From positions 16,800,405 to 16,864,404 of the forward strand of contig OX393564.1 in the NCBI GenBank assembly GCA_947652115.1: DNA of 64,000 nt. The letters are read 5' to 3'. Source of the DNA: Blastomussa wellsi (Eukaryota > Cnidaria > Anthozoa > Scleractinia > Plerogyridae). The translations under genes and the position numbers were made by a program. The notes beneath the pieces were generated by a model. The model was not told the origin of the DNA and made no database searches. It saw only the letters and a program-made list of their open reading frames with translations. Position 1 is the first letter of the stretch; every line of letters starts with the position of its first letter. Below are positions 35,901 through 46,924 of the stretch, piece by piece.

Positions 35901-38900
35901 TTTTGAAAACATCATTTAACATGGAGTCACTTGAGACAGGCTCCAACTTGTCAACATACTACAGATGTCTGTTTTAGAGGATTGTGTGTGTTGTAGTTCA
36001 AATTATTTTGCCCATGTTACAATTTGGTATTTTCCTTTGTTTATATTTCATTATTGTTTATTAGCAAACACCAGAAGAAAGAAAAAATACCAAATTGTAA
36101 CAAGGGTAAAATTGAACCACAACATATGCCCTAAAGTGATTATGCAAATTACTGTGTACAGTATGCCTCAATAGTATTGAGGCACTACTCAGTCTTCTTG
36201 TACCTTTTCAATAAGAGTGACACAAGAAAAATAGGATCAGATGTAACTCCATTTGGCAGCTTTAAACAGGTGTCCATTATATTATGCCGCCTCTCAGTAA
36301 CATGTGATCTCAACTCATTGGTGCTAGATTGTTTTTGTTTTTTTGCTGCCAACAATCATCAAAGCAGACTTCTCAGGAAAGAGAAGCTCACTTCAACAGG
36401 TTCAAAAGGTCTTGCCTGTTAGTTACAATTGGTAGATTTTGATCCGACCATTTGTTTGTTTCAAGGTGCTTTTGCTATCTCCATAATTATTAAGATTGAT
36501 AGCTTCAAAAAGGGAATCATTAAATTAAAATCGGTTTTTAAATGCATAATAGAGATTATGCCATGGAAAGTGCGCACGAATGATGATTTTTATTCACAAG
36601 TTGCTATGCATCAAAAAACGAACGAGTGAGCACAGTGAACAAGTGAGTTTTTTGATACATAGCAACTCATGAATAGAAATCGTTCAAGTACTTTCCATGA
36701 TGTAATGATTTTATTTTTTAAGAGATTTTCTCTTACTGAAAATGCTTGTTGCCCTCCACTGTGAATTACTATCATTCATGTATCTGATTGGATGAATGGT
36801 GTATTTTCACAGTCATTTGCTAAGTATGTATGAAATAATATTTCTATAAAAATCGCATGGACCGTAGGTTAGTCAACTTACCCTCCCTCCTGTACAATTC
36901 TAAACTTTGTGTCATCTCCTGTAGCAGCTAAGCTGGCCAGTTCAAAAGCGGCACTTCTTCTTTCCTTGACACTCCCTGTCTTGGCACTCTTCATGACCTT
37001 ATCAATGTCCCTAACCTGTACCAGGTATGTCTCAATCAAGTCTCCAACCTGCAGACACAGGCAAAGGCAACCTTAAATCCTGCTGAACTGTATTTACATT
37101 ACAAAATATTATTTTGTACAAATTTTCATAATCATTCCAGACTATTTATTTCCCTTTTTCTGACTGAAAGCACTCTTTGGCTGTCCAGTAAAATAACTAG
37201 ACTTAGCATATATCTTACAAAGCATGACCTAAAAATGGGTTTTGCAGTCTGCATAAGTTTCCAGTAGTGCAGGAACTCTCACAAGCTTTTAATTTTATGT
37301 GTCGTCTAGTGTACACTGTAGCAGTTCCTATAATAAATATGATTTGAGAGGCTAGGGGCAATGTAACTGTTGTTTTGTTTCTATTGATTCTTGTGAAAGG
37401 TTGAAAATTAATTCATGATAGCATGAGTTGCTACAACAGTGACTCACTGTTGTACTGTTCAACACTGGGGAAAAAAGAAAGAACAACTCAAAATGTGTGG
37501 TTCCAGAAAATATCCATACCCCCATCTCTCTGTAATTTCCATTTTTGCAAAGAAAAATAAACCCCCCACCCCTCCGGAATTTCCAAAAGTATTTTGCATA
37601 CCCCCTACACCCTCTGGAAAATAACGTTTTGAACAGAAATTGTGCAAATGTTGTCAATGTTATGCCACTTTCTCTTGTAAACATGACTGTTGTGGATAAA
37701 CGATCGATTGGAACAGGTTTGAAAACAAAATAAAGACAATACAGAGATTTCCGGATGAACCATGACAAATGTGAAGGAGGGATGGGGGAGTCCAAAAACA
37801 AAATAAAATAATTCCTGCGAAACAAAACTTTAAGAAAAAATCCTGCACTGCAAAGGAACAAAAATAAATAACCCCCAGAGGTTGAAAAAAAAAATCAAAC
37901 ACTCCTGCTGGTTGTGAAACAAATACCATACCTTTTCAGGAAGTCCTACCTACCTCCCCCCCCCCACCCCCTTTTTACATTTCTAATGGTGCATCCCTAA
38001 ATGCTACACAGACAGGATGTATCACATAGGGGCACAAATAACAAAATTATAAAATTTAATAGCTGCTGTGATTTACCTCTGTCTTGAAGTTATGAAACAA
38101 AATGGCACAGATCAACACACTGCACACCAAGAAAAATGCCTGGCCAATATAGAAGATAACTAGAAAATAAAAAGAAATCTGTATTTATTTAATTATTAAT
38201 GATAATTTATTTTTACAATAAAACAGGGGAAAGGTACAGTGTGTGTATTTAAGCTCCACTAGTCCAACTAAGCCCGCTCTCAAATCGTTTTTGGCTTTAG
38301 ATCTTATTACAATCAGGAAATTCCCAGTTTTTGACTTTTTTGGTACTATCCACTATAAACTTGGTGTACCAGTATGTCTTTCAAGCTCCCAGAAATATTA
38401 ATGACAGTATCCTTTTTTGTGTGAAGGAAAGATGTTACAGGTCAAAATTGTCTGCAGGAAACTGTTTCCAAACTAAGTATTTTTTAACCTAGGTTAAATT
38501 TTGTTTTTGGCTATAAAAAGTCATCCATCGATCCCTCCCCTACTCCCCCCCCCCCCCTACATGATCAAATTTGTGGCATCATATATTTATAATAAATAAT
38601 TTTACACTGTAGAGAAAACAAAAGGTTTAGTTTAAAGGTTTAGATTCCATCAGGTTCAACTCTAATTACTACTTAAGAGTGTGTAGATTAAACCCAGTAA
38701 GTGATACATACTGGACCAATACATTTGTTCCTTCTGTCGTAAACAGGTTTCTTCTTCATTATCACATTCATAAGCCTGAGGGAAAACAAAGTGAATTCTA
38801 TGAAGTTCTTCTCTGTGTGCAGGCAAATATGAATTCAGCTTTCAGACTCAAACATTACATAGTCTAAACTGTTTGAGGAGCTCATTTTCAAAAGGCACTC

Positions 38901-41900
38901 AGCCCAGTCCATACTGATCACGTGTTATCAATGTTAAAACATAATTCATAGCAAACAAACATACAAACTTTATTCAAGAAGCAGATAAACTATAGATACA
39001 AATAAGGCCTTAAAAAGAACTTCACCAAAACTGAGTCACTCACCAGCAGTTCAAACGTAATATAGATTCCCATCAACAGAGATGCTGTTACATTCATGAT
39101 GGCTCCACCAGCAAATGCAATCACAAAATTATTTTTGCTGGAATAAAACACAAAGAAAAATATGGCAGCTGTAGCATTAATCAACTGAGTTTAGACAAGT
39201 AACTTTACAATGTATGTTTAAATTATTTTACCAATACATGAAGCATGTTGGAAGATTATAGTAATTTCACAGGTTAAATGAAAATAATCACTCTTACTAG
39301 TATACAATATCTGATGTCTATTAATTAGTATATATTATAAATTAAAATAATCTAATGATAATCATTATCATGAAAAACATTGTTGTCATCACTGCAGTCA
39401 ATTCAGTGTGACGGTTATCATCGTCATCATCACCTTTGTTATCATCATCATAAATATCACCATCGCCATCATATCATTATTATTTAGCCGAGAATACTTA
39501 CTTCATCCCATACTTTCCTACAAAGCCACCCAGTCTGGTGTAATTAGGACAGTATATGAAACCAAACAGCATCAGAGCCCCTGTCAACATGAGTCAAGAA
39601 AAGCCATAAAAAATTAATGATCTGCTATTAAAAATGAAAAAAAAAATGAAATAAAATAAAAATATTAAGAAAACTTTAAATTTATTACCTGTCCAAAATG
39701 AGGAGAACCAGTAAATAGTCGTGAAAGCCAAAACAGTAGCCAGGAAATGAATCCATAGAAGGACCTATAACCAAACCAGTGGATCGATCAATCTTGAAGT
39801 TAATCAATCTATTAAACAATCAATCATTCATTCAGTCAGTCAGTCAGTCAGCCAATTAATCAATCAATTAATCAATCAATCAATCAATCAGTCAGTCAGT
39901 CAATCAATCATTAATTCAGCCAGTCAGTCACTCATCAACTCAGACAATCAAACAATCAATCAGTTGGTACATTACTCACTTAGCCAATCCATCAAAATAA
40001 TATTTAAATCAGTCAGTTGGCCAGTCAGTCAGTCGATCAGTCAATGATTCAGTCTGCTGCTCGCTTGCTCCCTCACTCAGTCACTCAGTCGGTCGGTAGG
40101 TCAGTCAGTCATAGACAATCAATCAGCCAATCAGTATGAGAAACCAAGGAGAGAAGGGATTAATTAAACAAATATTTCTTAATTGACATTGAATTGGCAT
40201 CAACAAGAACTCGGAAAAAATCCAAGTCCCAGATGGGATTTGAACCCATGACCCTCCGTGATCTAGTCGGACGCTCTAACCACTGAGCTACTGGCGACTC
40301 TATGTTGAGCAAGGGTCAAATGTGGGTCTTGACAGGAACTGCGTCTACTCTACTAAATTATAAAGGAATCACTGTGGCATAATGTGTTGTAAATTTTAAT
40401 AATAAATATAATTTGTAAAACTGGAACAAAATATATTATTAACCTTGAAATTGCCCAGCAATTTCTCCCTTCGTTCAAATATGGTGATTTCCTTCCTCAG
40501 CGCCTTCTGAACATCATCCAACTCTTCTTGCCCCAAAAGATGAGCTCGTGAACTAAATACATGAACATCAGAGCCTACCATGTCTTGACTGCCTTGGTCT
40601 GGACCAAAGGTAGTTGCATATGACTACAAGAAAATCATTAAGGAATGTAATGTAATCAACATTTAGAGAAATAAATACTAATGTGTGGTCCCAAAAAGTA
40701 TCCATACCTCCACCGCAGAGGGAATTGGAAATTCATGAGGGGTGGGTGGCCCATCAAGGTCCAGGAAATTCCTGAGAGGATGGGGTTATCAACAAAATTA
40801 TGTTTCCTAATGGTGAACATTGATGCAGTTATGATTTCATTTCAGAATCACTTCTTACCTCTGCATACATGTACATTTTAAATTGTAAAAATAGCAACTG
40901 AGGTTTTTGATACACAATCATAATACAAATCAAATCAACTGTTTTAAAATCCCTTTGTGAAAGAAAGTTGTGCATAAAAAATAACCTGGTACATGTACTC
41001 CTATAACCTATTTTGTGCAATTTTATTATTGTAATTTTACACTGCAGAAAGCATCACAGGAGAACACTTACCCCTCTTTTTCGTTTACTCATTGGAACCA
41101 TTTTGATGACAGAATTATCCAGAATCCTGTAATCCTAAATAATATTTAAGTGGGAAAACCTTAACCATCTTCAATACAATGTTGCCTTTTAGGGGGGTGG
41201 TTAGCTACTTACAGCTGTAAGTCTGTGTTTATAAATTACATTATCGTTTATATTTTCCTGTTTGGAAGATAACGAAAATGTTTTCTTCTTTTGGGGTTTG
41301 GTGTAGGGTTGCTCCTTGGGACTAACCGGTATTCAACAATTATCCTGTGAAATCGTGAGGGCTATTGCCCGATACTTAAATGACAAGGTTGTAGGCCAAG
41401 CTGGCTAAAATCAGATGATATTCTTCAAGATAATTGTTTTATTATTCAACAAAATTTTTAACAACAACAACAACACTTTGCAAGGCTTTGTAAGACTCTT
41501 TGCAACCTACTTGTATCACAGCAAGGATGTACATTATGTAATGATAATGGATTTAACAACAGTGGCTTTTATTTATGACCATATACTGGCATCATGCCCG
41601 ATTTGTTGAATAATAAAGAAACCTGTGAAAATCTGGAACACAAAAGAACTACAGAATAAAAGTTAGGGGTGTACACATCCACACCACTGGAGCTTAGCTA
41701 GTTTCCTTAGCATGAAGCAGCTAGGAGTATTACACACATACATACATCTTTATTTAACAAATTATGCAGGTTAAATGTGGATTGGCAAGATCCAAGTCCA
41801 TCACATGTAATTCCCCAGCACTCTGTCAGAATGCTCCAATAATTTCCCAGTACATAGGATTTATACTCCTGGATAGATAGGCACTAGAGATAGGCACTAG

Positions 41901-43867
41901 GAATAAAAAATACCTTGCACAAGATCAGAGCACAGCAACCTCTACACAGCACGACTTTGGTAACAATCTTTGTGAAATTAATGAGTGTCATATAATAGAC
42001 GTTTTATTTTTGCAGTGAAAGTTGTGTTGTCATTAGGTGCACAAAAATAGTGAATTATAAAAACCAGTAAGTTGCTATAATGGCTTACCTCAAAGGTGTA
42101 ACCATCTCTAAGATATTCTCCTTTGAACCTAAAGCGAAACTGATGCTCAGCTCTTCCAAGCTCGTATAAAATATGAAGCATCTGTGCTCTTGCTCTGGCA
42201 ATCGTCTCATGTGGGTTACACACCAAGGTAAATGTCTTGCTCTACAAAACAAAACACAGCAATTGCCAATTGATACAAAAGGTTTAAAAAAATATCCTGA
42301 CAACTCTATCAGTAGCAACCGACAAGAGACACTGAGCTTACTGAGGGAGGGGTAAATTTACAAAGGGAAACAAGATCACAGTGTGTGAGGAAAAATGTAT
42401 AGACTACAGACTCTGTTGCATTGTTTGAGGAAGTGTATCAGCCATATAGGAGCAGTATTGTTTTATGGGTTGGAATTCAGGTTTATAAATAATGAGCAAG
42501 AAGAAGCACACATGCATGCAGTAGATCTGCTTTTCAACTTACTTTGGCCAATCAGCATTTTCACTGCTGGGTTGACAGACATCCTCAAAAATGCAACTTA
42601 GGTAGTCATTTTTGTTTTCTCGTCTCACCTCAAACCCCTCCTGTCCATACCGCCTTGTTGTGTTATATCCACCCCCCAACCCTTAGAGAAAAGACCGACT
42701 TCAAGTTTTCTAGCGAAGAGATGGTCAAATAGTGGGTTTTCTCAAGGTTCATAAGGAGACTAAAGCCTTGTCCCTGCACTACCCACTAACCCTCATCTAT
42801 TAATACTGCCTTCTGCTTGCTGTCAGGTAATGATCAATGCAGAAAACCTTCATTTAGGTGGGAAGGACTAACGAGCAGGTTGTAAGCACTTTAATAACTG
42901 GCATTTAATGTATCGTAGTTCTGTGAGAAATAACTTAGTAGCGCTTAATTACAGGAATGGCTTCGGGCTCGGAATGCACTGGGAACGAGTTTGGTTAGCT
43001 AAATTAGACTACAAAATCACTCTGGTTAGCCTATTATAACACTGCGGTTAGCCTACTAAGCAATCCGGTTAGCGTACTGAGCATTGCAGTTGGCCTATTA
43101 AGCAATGCGGTTAGCCTACTATAGCACTCCGGTTAGCCTACTAAGCACTGCAGTTAGCTCTCAAGAATGGTAAGAGTAACACGATAAATTTTTAAAATTT
43201 TCGGTGTTCGGCAGCCGGGCCTCAGTAGTGTAGTGGTTAGTGGGAATAGCTCGTGATCTGAGTGACCTGGGATCGATTCCACCTCTGTGCTTTTATAATT
43301 GACTTTGTTTTTTCTCTTTATTAGACGAAAAAATCAAAGTAAAAAAATCAAAGTGTCCCGTAGCCATTTCTGCATTTAACGCCATGTAAATAACTTGGTG
43401 TATCTGCAGACTGAAATTGTCCAATCGTACGACCACATGTCTACTGCACTAACAATAAATTGCAAGATCGGAATAACATTTGGTGGCAATGATTTCTTTA
43501 AAAATAAAGCGAGAGATAAAGTGCTTTAAGCTAGTGACTCCAGGTGCTCTTCAGGGAACTTGTGGTTTGATCATCGATCGAGCTTGAGTAAGGAACGATA
43601 TACGTTGCCTTTTTCAGTTTGGTAGGTACATCTATGTGAATTTTAACAAGACCAGTCGTGTTGATACACTAAATGAAGGAGTTGATTCTGTAATATTTGT
43701 ATCGGCTCCCCCTTACAAAGAGCAGAGAGTAGAACTGATATCAAGCTTACCATGCTATCGTCTCTAAGAAACAAACAACAAAAACAACATGAAAACATTG
43801 CTCTTCTACGAAAATATTTATGCTTCCAACTTACCGGGAAAGCTTTGCTCTCGACGTAAATCAACAT
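28579..43867 (-). CDS. Ubiquitin-like, four-TM, armadillo-repeat membrane protein
   Basis: Nineteen exons join in phase to 641 aa: 43867-43835, 42241-42089, 41134-41072, 40623-40444, 39764-39689, 39580-39502, 39137-39044, 38775-38712, 38159-38077, 37048-36882, 35811-35772, 35030-34971, 34324-34176, 33624-33593, 32634-32539, 31841-31732, 31272-31168, 30068-29938 and 28789-28579. Residues 1-83 read as a ubiquitin-like fold (FKGEYLRDGYTFEDYRILDN, then VIKMVP) without a terminal Gly-Gly. Residues 84-143 are a charged helix. Hydrophobic segments follow at about 145-168, 169-180, 199-226 and 248-270; a loop with two cysteines (ECDNEEETC) precedes the last. From about 276 come armadillo-type repeats (for example GGVPALMNLCLSQDQ, then GGVRTMCALLHSKENRVVNE). 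The C-terminus is polar and ends PKKKAL. I cannot name an orthologue; membrane topology is inferred. Confidence 0.9.
28824..29065 (-). mobile_element. MITE copy plus head-to-head end fragment
   Basis: 28824-28990 is the reverse complement of the 15227-15375 element. A further left end (GCGATACTACACAACAAAGC) follows at 29025-29065 facing it, forming an imperfect inverted repeat. It lies in the last intron of the Ubl-ARM gene. Confidence 0.7.
29239..29352. repeat. Long foldback palindrome
   Basis: AACAATTATTCCACTCGCGC at the left pairs with CGCGCGCTCGTGGAATAATT at the right. The arms run about 48 bases, continuing through GATATGAGATGG and CCATCTCATATC, around a short loop. Probable MITE. Confidence 0.85.
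29400..29620 (-). mobile_element. tRNA-derived SINE
   Basis: On the minus strand the head (29620-29548) has an A box TAGCTCAGTTGGCTAGAGC and a B box GGTTCGAATCC like a tRNA. A body containing the complement of CTCCGGGTCCTCCAGTTTCT follows. The 5' and 3' acceptor arms do not pair, so it is not a working tRNA gene. Confidence 0.75.
30195..30279 (+). mobile_element. SINE fragment, left part (interrupted)
   Basis: CTCTCACAGTGCCTCTCTCC, then TATTGGCTACCGGCGAATTT, belong to the same SINE family as 33195-33510. The element is cut by the TIR insertion at 30280-30764 and resumes at 30765. Confidence 0.65.
30280..30764. mobile_element. TIR element inserted in a SINE
   Basis: The ends CAGTAAAAACCCGCGTGTAA and TTACATGCGGGTTTTTACTG are inverted repeats of about 27 bases with one mismatch. 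The 485-base interior repeats AGGTTCTTA several times and codes for nothing. Flanking sequence on both sides is SINE. Confidence 0.8.
30765..30860 (+). mobile_element. SINE fragment, right part (interrupted)
   Basis: GCCGCTTCATGCTAAGGAAA and TTCCGGCCTGATGG, then TCGTATGCAGATTTA, match the tail of the family (compare 34650-34690). It continues the SINE broken at 30279. Confidence 0.65.
32800..33175 (+). mobile_element. tRNA-derived SINE with long body
   Basis: The head CCTGGTTAGCTCAGTTGGTA (A box) with GGGTTTGAGCCCC (B box, about 32870) is tRNA-like. A short duplication of the anticodon-arm region (GGACTGTTGT twice) is present. The body runs through TCTCGGATAAGGACC and AAAGAACCCACGCTCTTCTC. 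It lies in an intron of the Ubl-ARM gene. Confidence 0.75.
33195..33510 (+). mobile_element. SINE body copy
   Basis: Contains TTGAGCCCTGGCCGTGGCAC, TGTTCTTGGGAAAGACACAC, AGTGTATAAATGGGTACTGG and ACTAGCATCCCATCCAGGGG, in the order seen in other copies in this window. Confidence 0.7.
34430..34690 (+). mobile_element. SINE copy with tRNA-like head
   Basis: The head GCGTAATGGTTAGTGTACTG and GTGGTTTGAGCCCTAGC is followed by GGGAAAGACACTTTACTCTC, CTAGCATCCCATCCAGGGGA and GGCTCGTATGCAGACTTGAC. It lies in an intron of the Ubl-ARM gene between the exons at 34324-34176 and 35030-34971. Confidence 0.75.
36556..36705. repeat. Foldback inverted repeat, about 60-base arms
   Basis: CATGGAAAGTGCGCACGAAT at the left pairs imperfectly with TCGTTCAAGTACTTTCCATG at the right, and GTTGCTATGCATCAAAAAA pairs with TTTTTTGATACATAGCAAC nearer the centre. 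Non-coding MITE-like element in an intron. Confidence 0.8.
37485..37985. repeat. Interspersed repeat rich in CCCCC and GGAAATTTCC-type words
   Basis: The phrase GTGGTTCCAGAAAATATCCATACCC and its C-rich continuation recur in variant form at 40682-40790 and, inverted, near 8130-8310. Frames across it are low-complexity and not genes. Confidence 0.5.
39800..40135. repeat. (TCAG/TCAA)n tetranucleotide microsatellite
   Basis: About 330 bases of mixed CAGT, CAAT and CGGT tetranucleotides, purest between 39830 and 39915. It lies in the intron between the exons at 40623-40444 and 39764-39689. Confidence 0.95.
40225..40299 (-). mobile_element. tRNA-like SINE head
   Basis: The minus strand has AGTAGCTCAGTGGTTAGAGC (A box) and GGGTTCAAATCCC (B box). 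The acceptor arms do not pair cleanly and no CCA-ready end or terminator was seen, so a SINE head is likelier than a functional tRNA. Confidence 0.6.
42941..43383. mobile_element. TIR element, copy 2 (TACAGGAATGGCTC ends)
   Basis: GCGCTTAATTACAGGAATGG is mirrored by AGCCATTTCTGCATTTAACG. The interior is a minisatellite of about 20-base units such as GGTTAGCCTACTAAGCAATC. A tRNA-like stretch TGTAGTGGTTAGTGGGAATA...GGGATCGATTCC lies near its right end (43225-43285). It is homologous to 23812-24413. Confidence 0.8.
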
Positions 43868-45194
43868 GGCTGCAAGTTTTAAGCTGGACAACTACTGGAA
43901 ATCACGGTTTTCTTTTCAATTCTTGGCGAGAAAGGAATCTTCATCGCCATGTTTGCATCGATTGACGTCAATGCAAAACGTGACTTAGTAGAGTCCCCTG
44001 AGTAATTTTCGTGACCAGATCTCTGGTTTTCGACTAAGCGAGAAGGTTTTATTTTCCATGGAAATTGGAAAAAATTGTGATTATGCAATGTACCTTTTGC
44101 AGCTGCAATATCCAAGAGAAAACAACCTGTTGTTTTTTCAGAAGAAAAGAGAAATTTCTATTTTTAGCCTTGTATAATAAGCTTTTACAAGTTAAATGGA
44201 TGTAAATCATGACATCATGCCTGCGCCATAGGCGCCCCATTCGTTGTATGTGCATGTAAGAAGAATGTACGAGAAAGGTTCGAAGATTGCCCTAAATTTT
44301 ATGCAGAGAAATGCTTTATCTTGCGTTTTACTTACGTTATTTTGATGTTTCTCTGGTCCTAGAATCGATTTAAAGACATTTAGGCGAGTTTTACGAGTTC
44401 TCCGAGGTAAAAATTAGATGTCTTCAGGACCACAGAGACATACATCAAAAAAACACCAGATAAGTCATTTTTATTTGCATTCTTTTCTACGCGTAGAATT
44501 TAGGACAATTTTCAAACCTTACAACGTATGGGATGCCTGTGCCTGCGCCTCCTTCGTGCACCGTTAGATATTTGACGTAAACAAACATTACTTAGCAACA
44601 GACGAGAAACAGTTTGTACCGCACGGTCGGCTGCATAAACTTTTCCTTTCGGACAAAGAAAAGAAAGGAGGGATCACAGAATGACAGTGAACAATTGAGG
44701 CCAAGCACGGTAGGTTTTAACAGTTGTCCTTTCATTTTGCATTAAAACGTAATTATATATCAAGGCATTTCCCTGAGTAGTGACCTGACATGGTTTTTCG
44801 ATGAATCGTGAAAAACTGTTTCGTGAAGTGATCCATGAACTGGTCTCCTGAATAGCCATAGCCGTGATTGGGGCGCGAAGCTATGCTGACATGAAAATTG
44901 ACTGGATAAAAAGCCAGTGCAAAATAAGCTTACATTTTTTCTGGTTGTTTGAATTTTTCCGGAAAATAGTTCTAAAACTTTCCTTCAGTAGGGAAAATAT
45001 CTTCACTGTCGTATTTTCAAGCACGGATTTTTGTTACAATTACAGTTATATGATCACCTTCGTAAACTACACCTCTTACGTTTTACCGCGCAATGGTTCA
45101 TGCATTGAACTAGCAAGGGTGCGTTTCCAAGGAAATATTATGGTGAACTTTTTGGCTACGTCCACACTATTAAATTTATGCTGTGTAGCACTTT

Positions 45195-46000
45195 GAATTA
45201 CTGGATGAAGAAAGTCTTTTTGAAAAAGTTTTCTTGTTCCTATTGTTAAAAGAAACGAGACGTTTCGGGAAGAACCCCTTCGTCAGTCGCAAATGATGCC
45301 GTTGATAAAACCAAACGTTAAAGTTTACGAACATTAGTGTTCACGCACGCGCGTACAATGGCGTTGATGCACTTGACAAATATTGCGCACGCACATTGTC
45401 TCTATTTTAAAAGACGAATTAAATAAACTTAAAATCAATGTTCAACCCCCTAGGGGCTAGTGTACCCAGATGGAAGATGAGCCGTCTTCCCTTGAGCTGT
45501 CGTGTTGCCGTTCCTCCTTTCACTTGCCTTCACAGACACTCGCATGTCCTGGACTTGGTTGTGTTCAGGTAGATTAAAGTGTTCGGCAACGGGGAACCCA
45601 CCCCCTGGTAGCGGGGATTCTGTTTGAAACCCTCCACTGAACGCAGGTGCTCACCAAAACGATCCGCAAGCCTTCGACTAGCTGCGCCAATGTACTTGTA
45701 ACAGCACTAGCACGTGATGACATAGACTACACCAGCCGCAGTACAGTTGAACTGTCCCTTTAGCGGAACATCTCCGTCGGCGTTGGTGATCGTTTATTTC
45801 CTTCCCGTGAAGTCACATGTGCGGCACCGGAGTCTTCGGCAAGGAAATGTTCCCGCTGGTGTGGCTTGGGTGCGATTAGCCTTGCTCCAAGTCGCTCGTT
45901 TAATCGCTTCGCGGAGGGCGCAGGAGGGAGGGCGTACTGGAGTCCGATTTAGCGCTAGAAATGGAGGGCGCGCGCTGGCTTGATTCGCGCTTGATTTCCA
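45195..46000 (-). mobile_element. Penelope-like retroelement remnant (GIY-YIG end)
   Basis: On the minus strand the frames read AGTFPCRRLRCRTCDF (the conserved linker before the endonuclease), then VVYVIT, then CYKYIGAASRRLADRFGEHL (GIY-YIG nuclease core), then FPVAEHFNLPEHN and LIFHLGTLAPRGLNIDF at the C-terminus. Stop codons (after DFTGRK and inside the GIY-YIG segment) and frameshifts break it. A typical 3' segment containing CCTTCGTCAG lies at about 45260-45290. No reverse transcriptase domain was found upstream. Confidence 0.8.
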
Positions 46001-46208
46001 AGTGATGATGATAACTTTATTTAACGAGGGTAAAAACACTTAAAAACTGATAAACTAGTGGCCCTCATTATACTTACATAAAATATAACATGTTAAAATA
46101 GGGTTTAGCTTAAGAAAAAGAGAAATGGTCGTGACCTATGTACGATTCCTTATGATAATTCATATAATTTTTCTTAAAAAGTTTATTATAACATAGCTAT
46201 ATGCTAGC

Positions 46209-46260
<52 letters not shown>

Positions 46261-46295
46261 GATGGTTCAGGCTGACGTCATTGTCGGTGAAATTT

Positions 46296-46328
<33 letters not shown>

Positions 46329-46404
46329 CGGAAAAAAATTAAATTTAGCAGTCACTTATGGCTAGTAATAACCCAACATTTGAGTTAGGGTTTTTCGATG
46401 ACAT

Positions 46405-46444
<40 letters not shown>

Positions 46445-46529
46445 GAAACATCAGATAAGTCGAGAGATCAACAACTGAGCGAAAGTGCGACTTTTCAGTG
46501 TGAAAAATGTCTTGCTATGTTATAAAAGC

Positions 46530-46568
<39 letters not shown>

Positions 46569-46615
46569 CCACTTGGATAGTTGGGAGAGCACTTAGGTAG
46601 CTAGAGATGCTCTCG

Positions 46616-46676
<61 letters not shown>

Positions 46677-46710
46677 GAATTGGATGGACGCGCGCTAGGC
46701 ATTGTCCATT
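46530..46710. repeat. Long near-perfect palindrome, about 80-base arms
   Basis: AATGGACAATGCCTAGCTAG at the left is mirrored by CGCGCTAGGCATTGTCCATT at the right, and the arms stay complementary through GTCCATCCAATTCGGGAT and AGTTGGGAGAGCAC to a small loop. Hairpin-type MITE. Confidence 0.9.
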
Positions 46711-46924
46711 CCTTTACAGTGCTTCGCGCCTTACCGTTGCCACTCGAGAAAGTTTTTGATTAAATTTTACATCGTTCTGACAACTTTTTGCTAACTTCAA
46801 AGTGAGCCAGCCAATCAGAACATGAGAATTTCCAAGGGCGGAGATGTCAAATTATAAGTGCATTCACACAGTTCCAAGATGATTTTCATGGGATGCAAGG
46901 AAGTATAGTCGTTATTGAGGTTAA

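Noticed and set aside
37352..37929. 169-codon minus-strand frame rich in Phe and Cys
   Set aside because: It reads through an interspersed, C-tract-rich repeat that recurs elsewhere in the window; the composition is low-complexity, not a membrane protein.
39800..40135. Possible CRISPR-like regular array
   Set aside because: It is a tetranucleotide microsatellite with no spacers, in an animal intron.
40225..40299. Possible functional tRNA gene on the minus strand
   Set aside because: A and B boxes are good, but the acceptor arms do not pair and the anticodon stem has a mismatch; similar heads occur in SINEs in this window.
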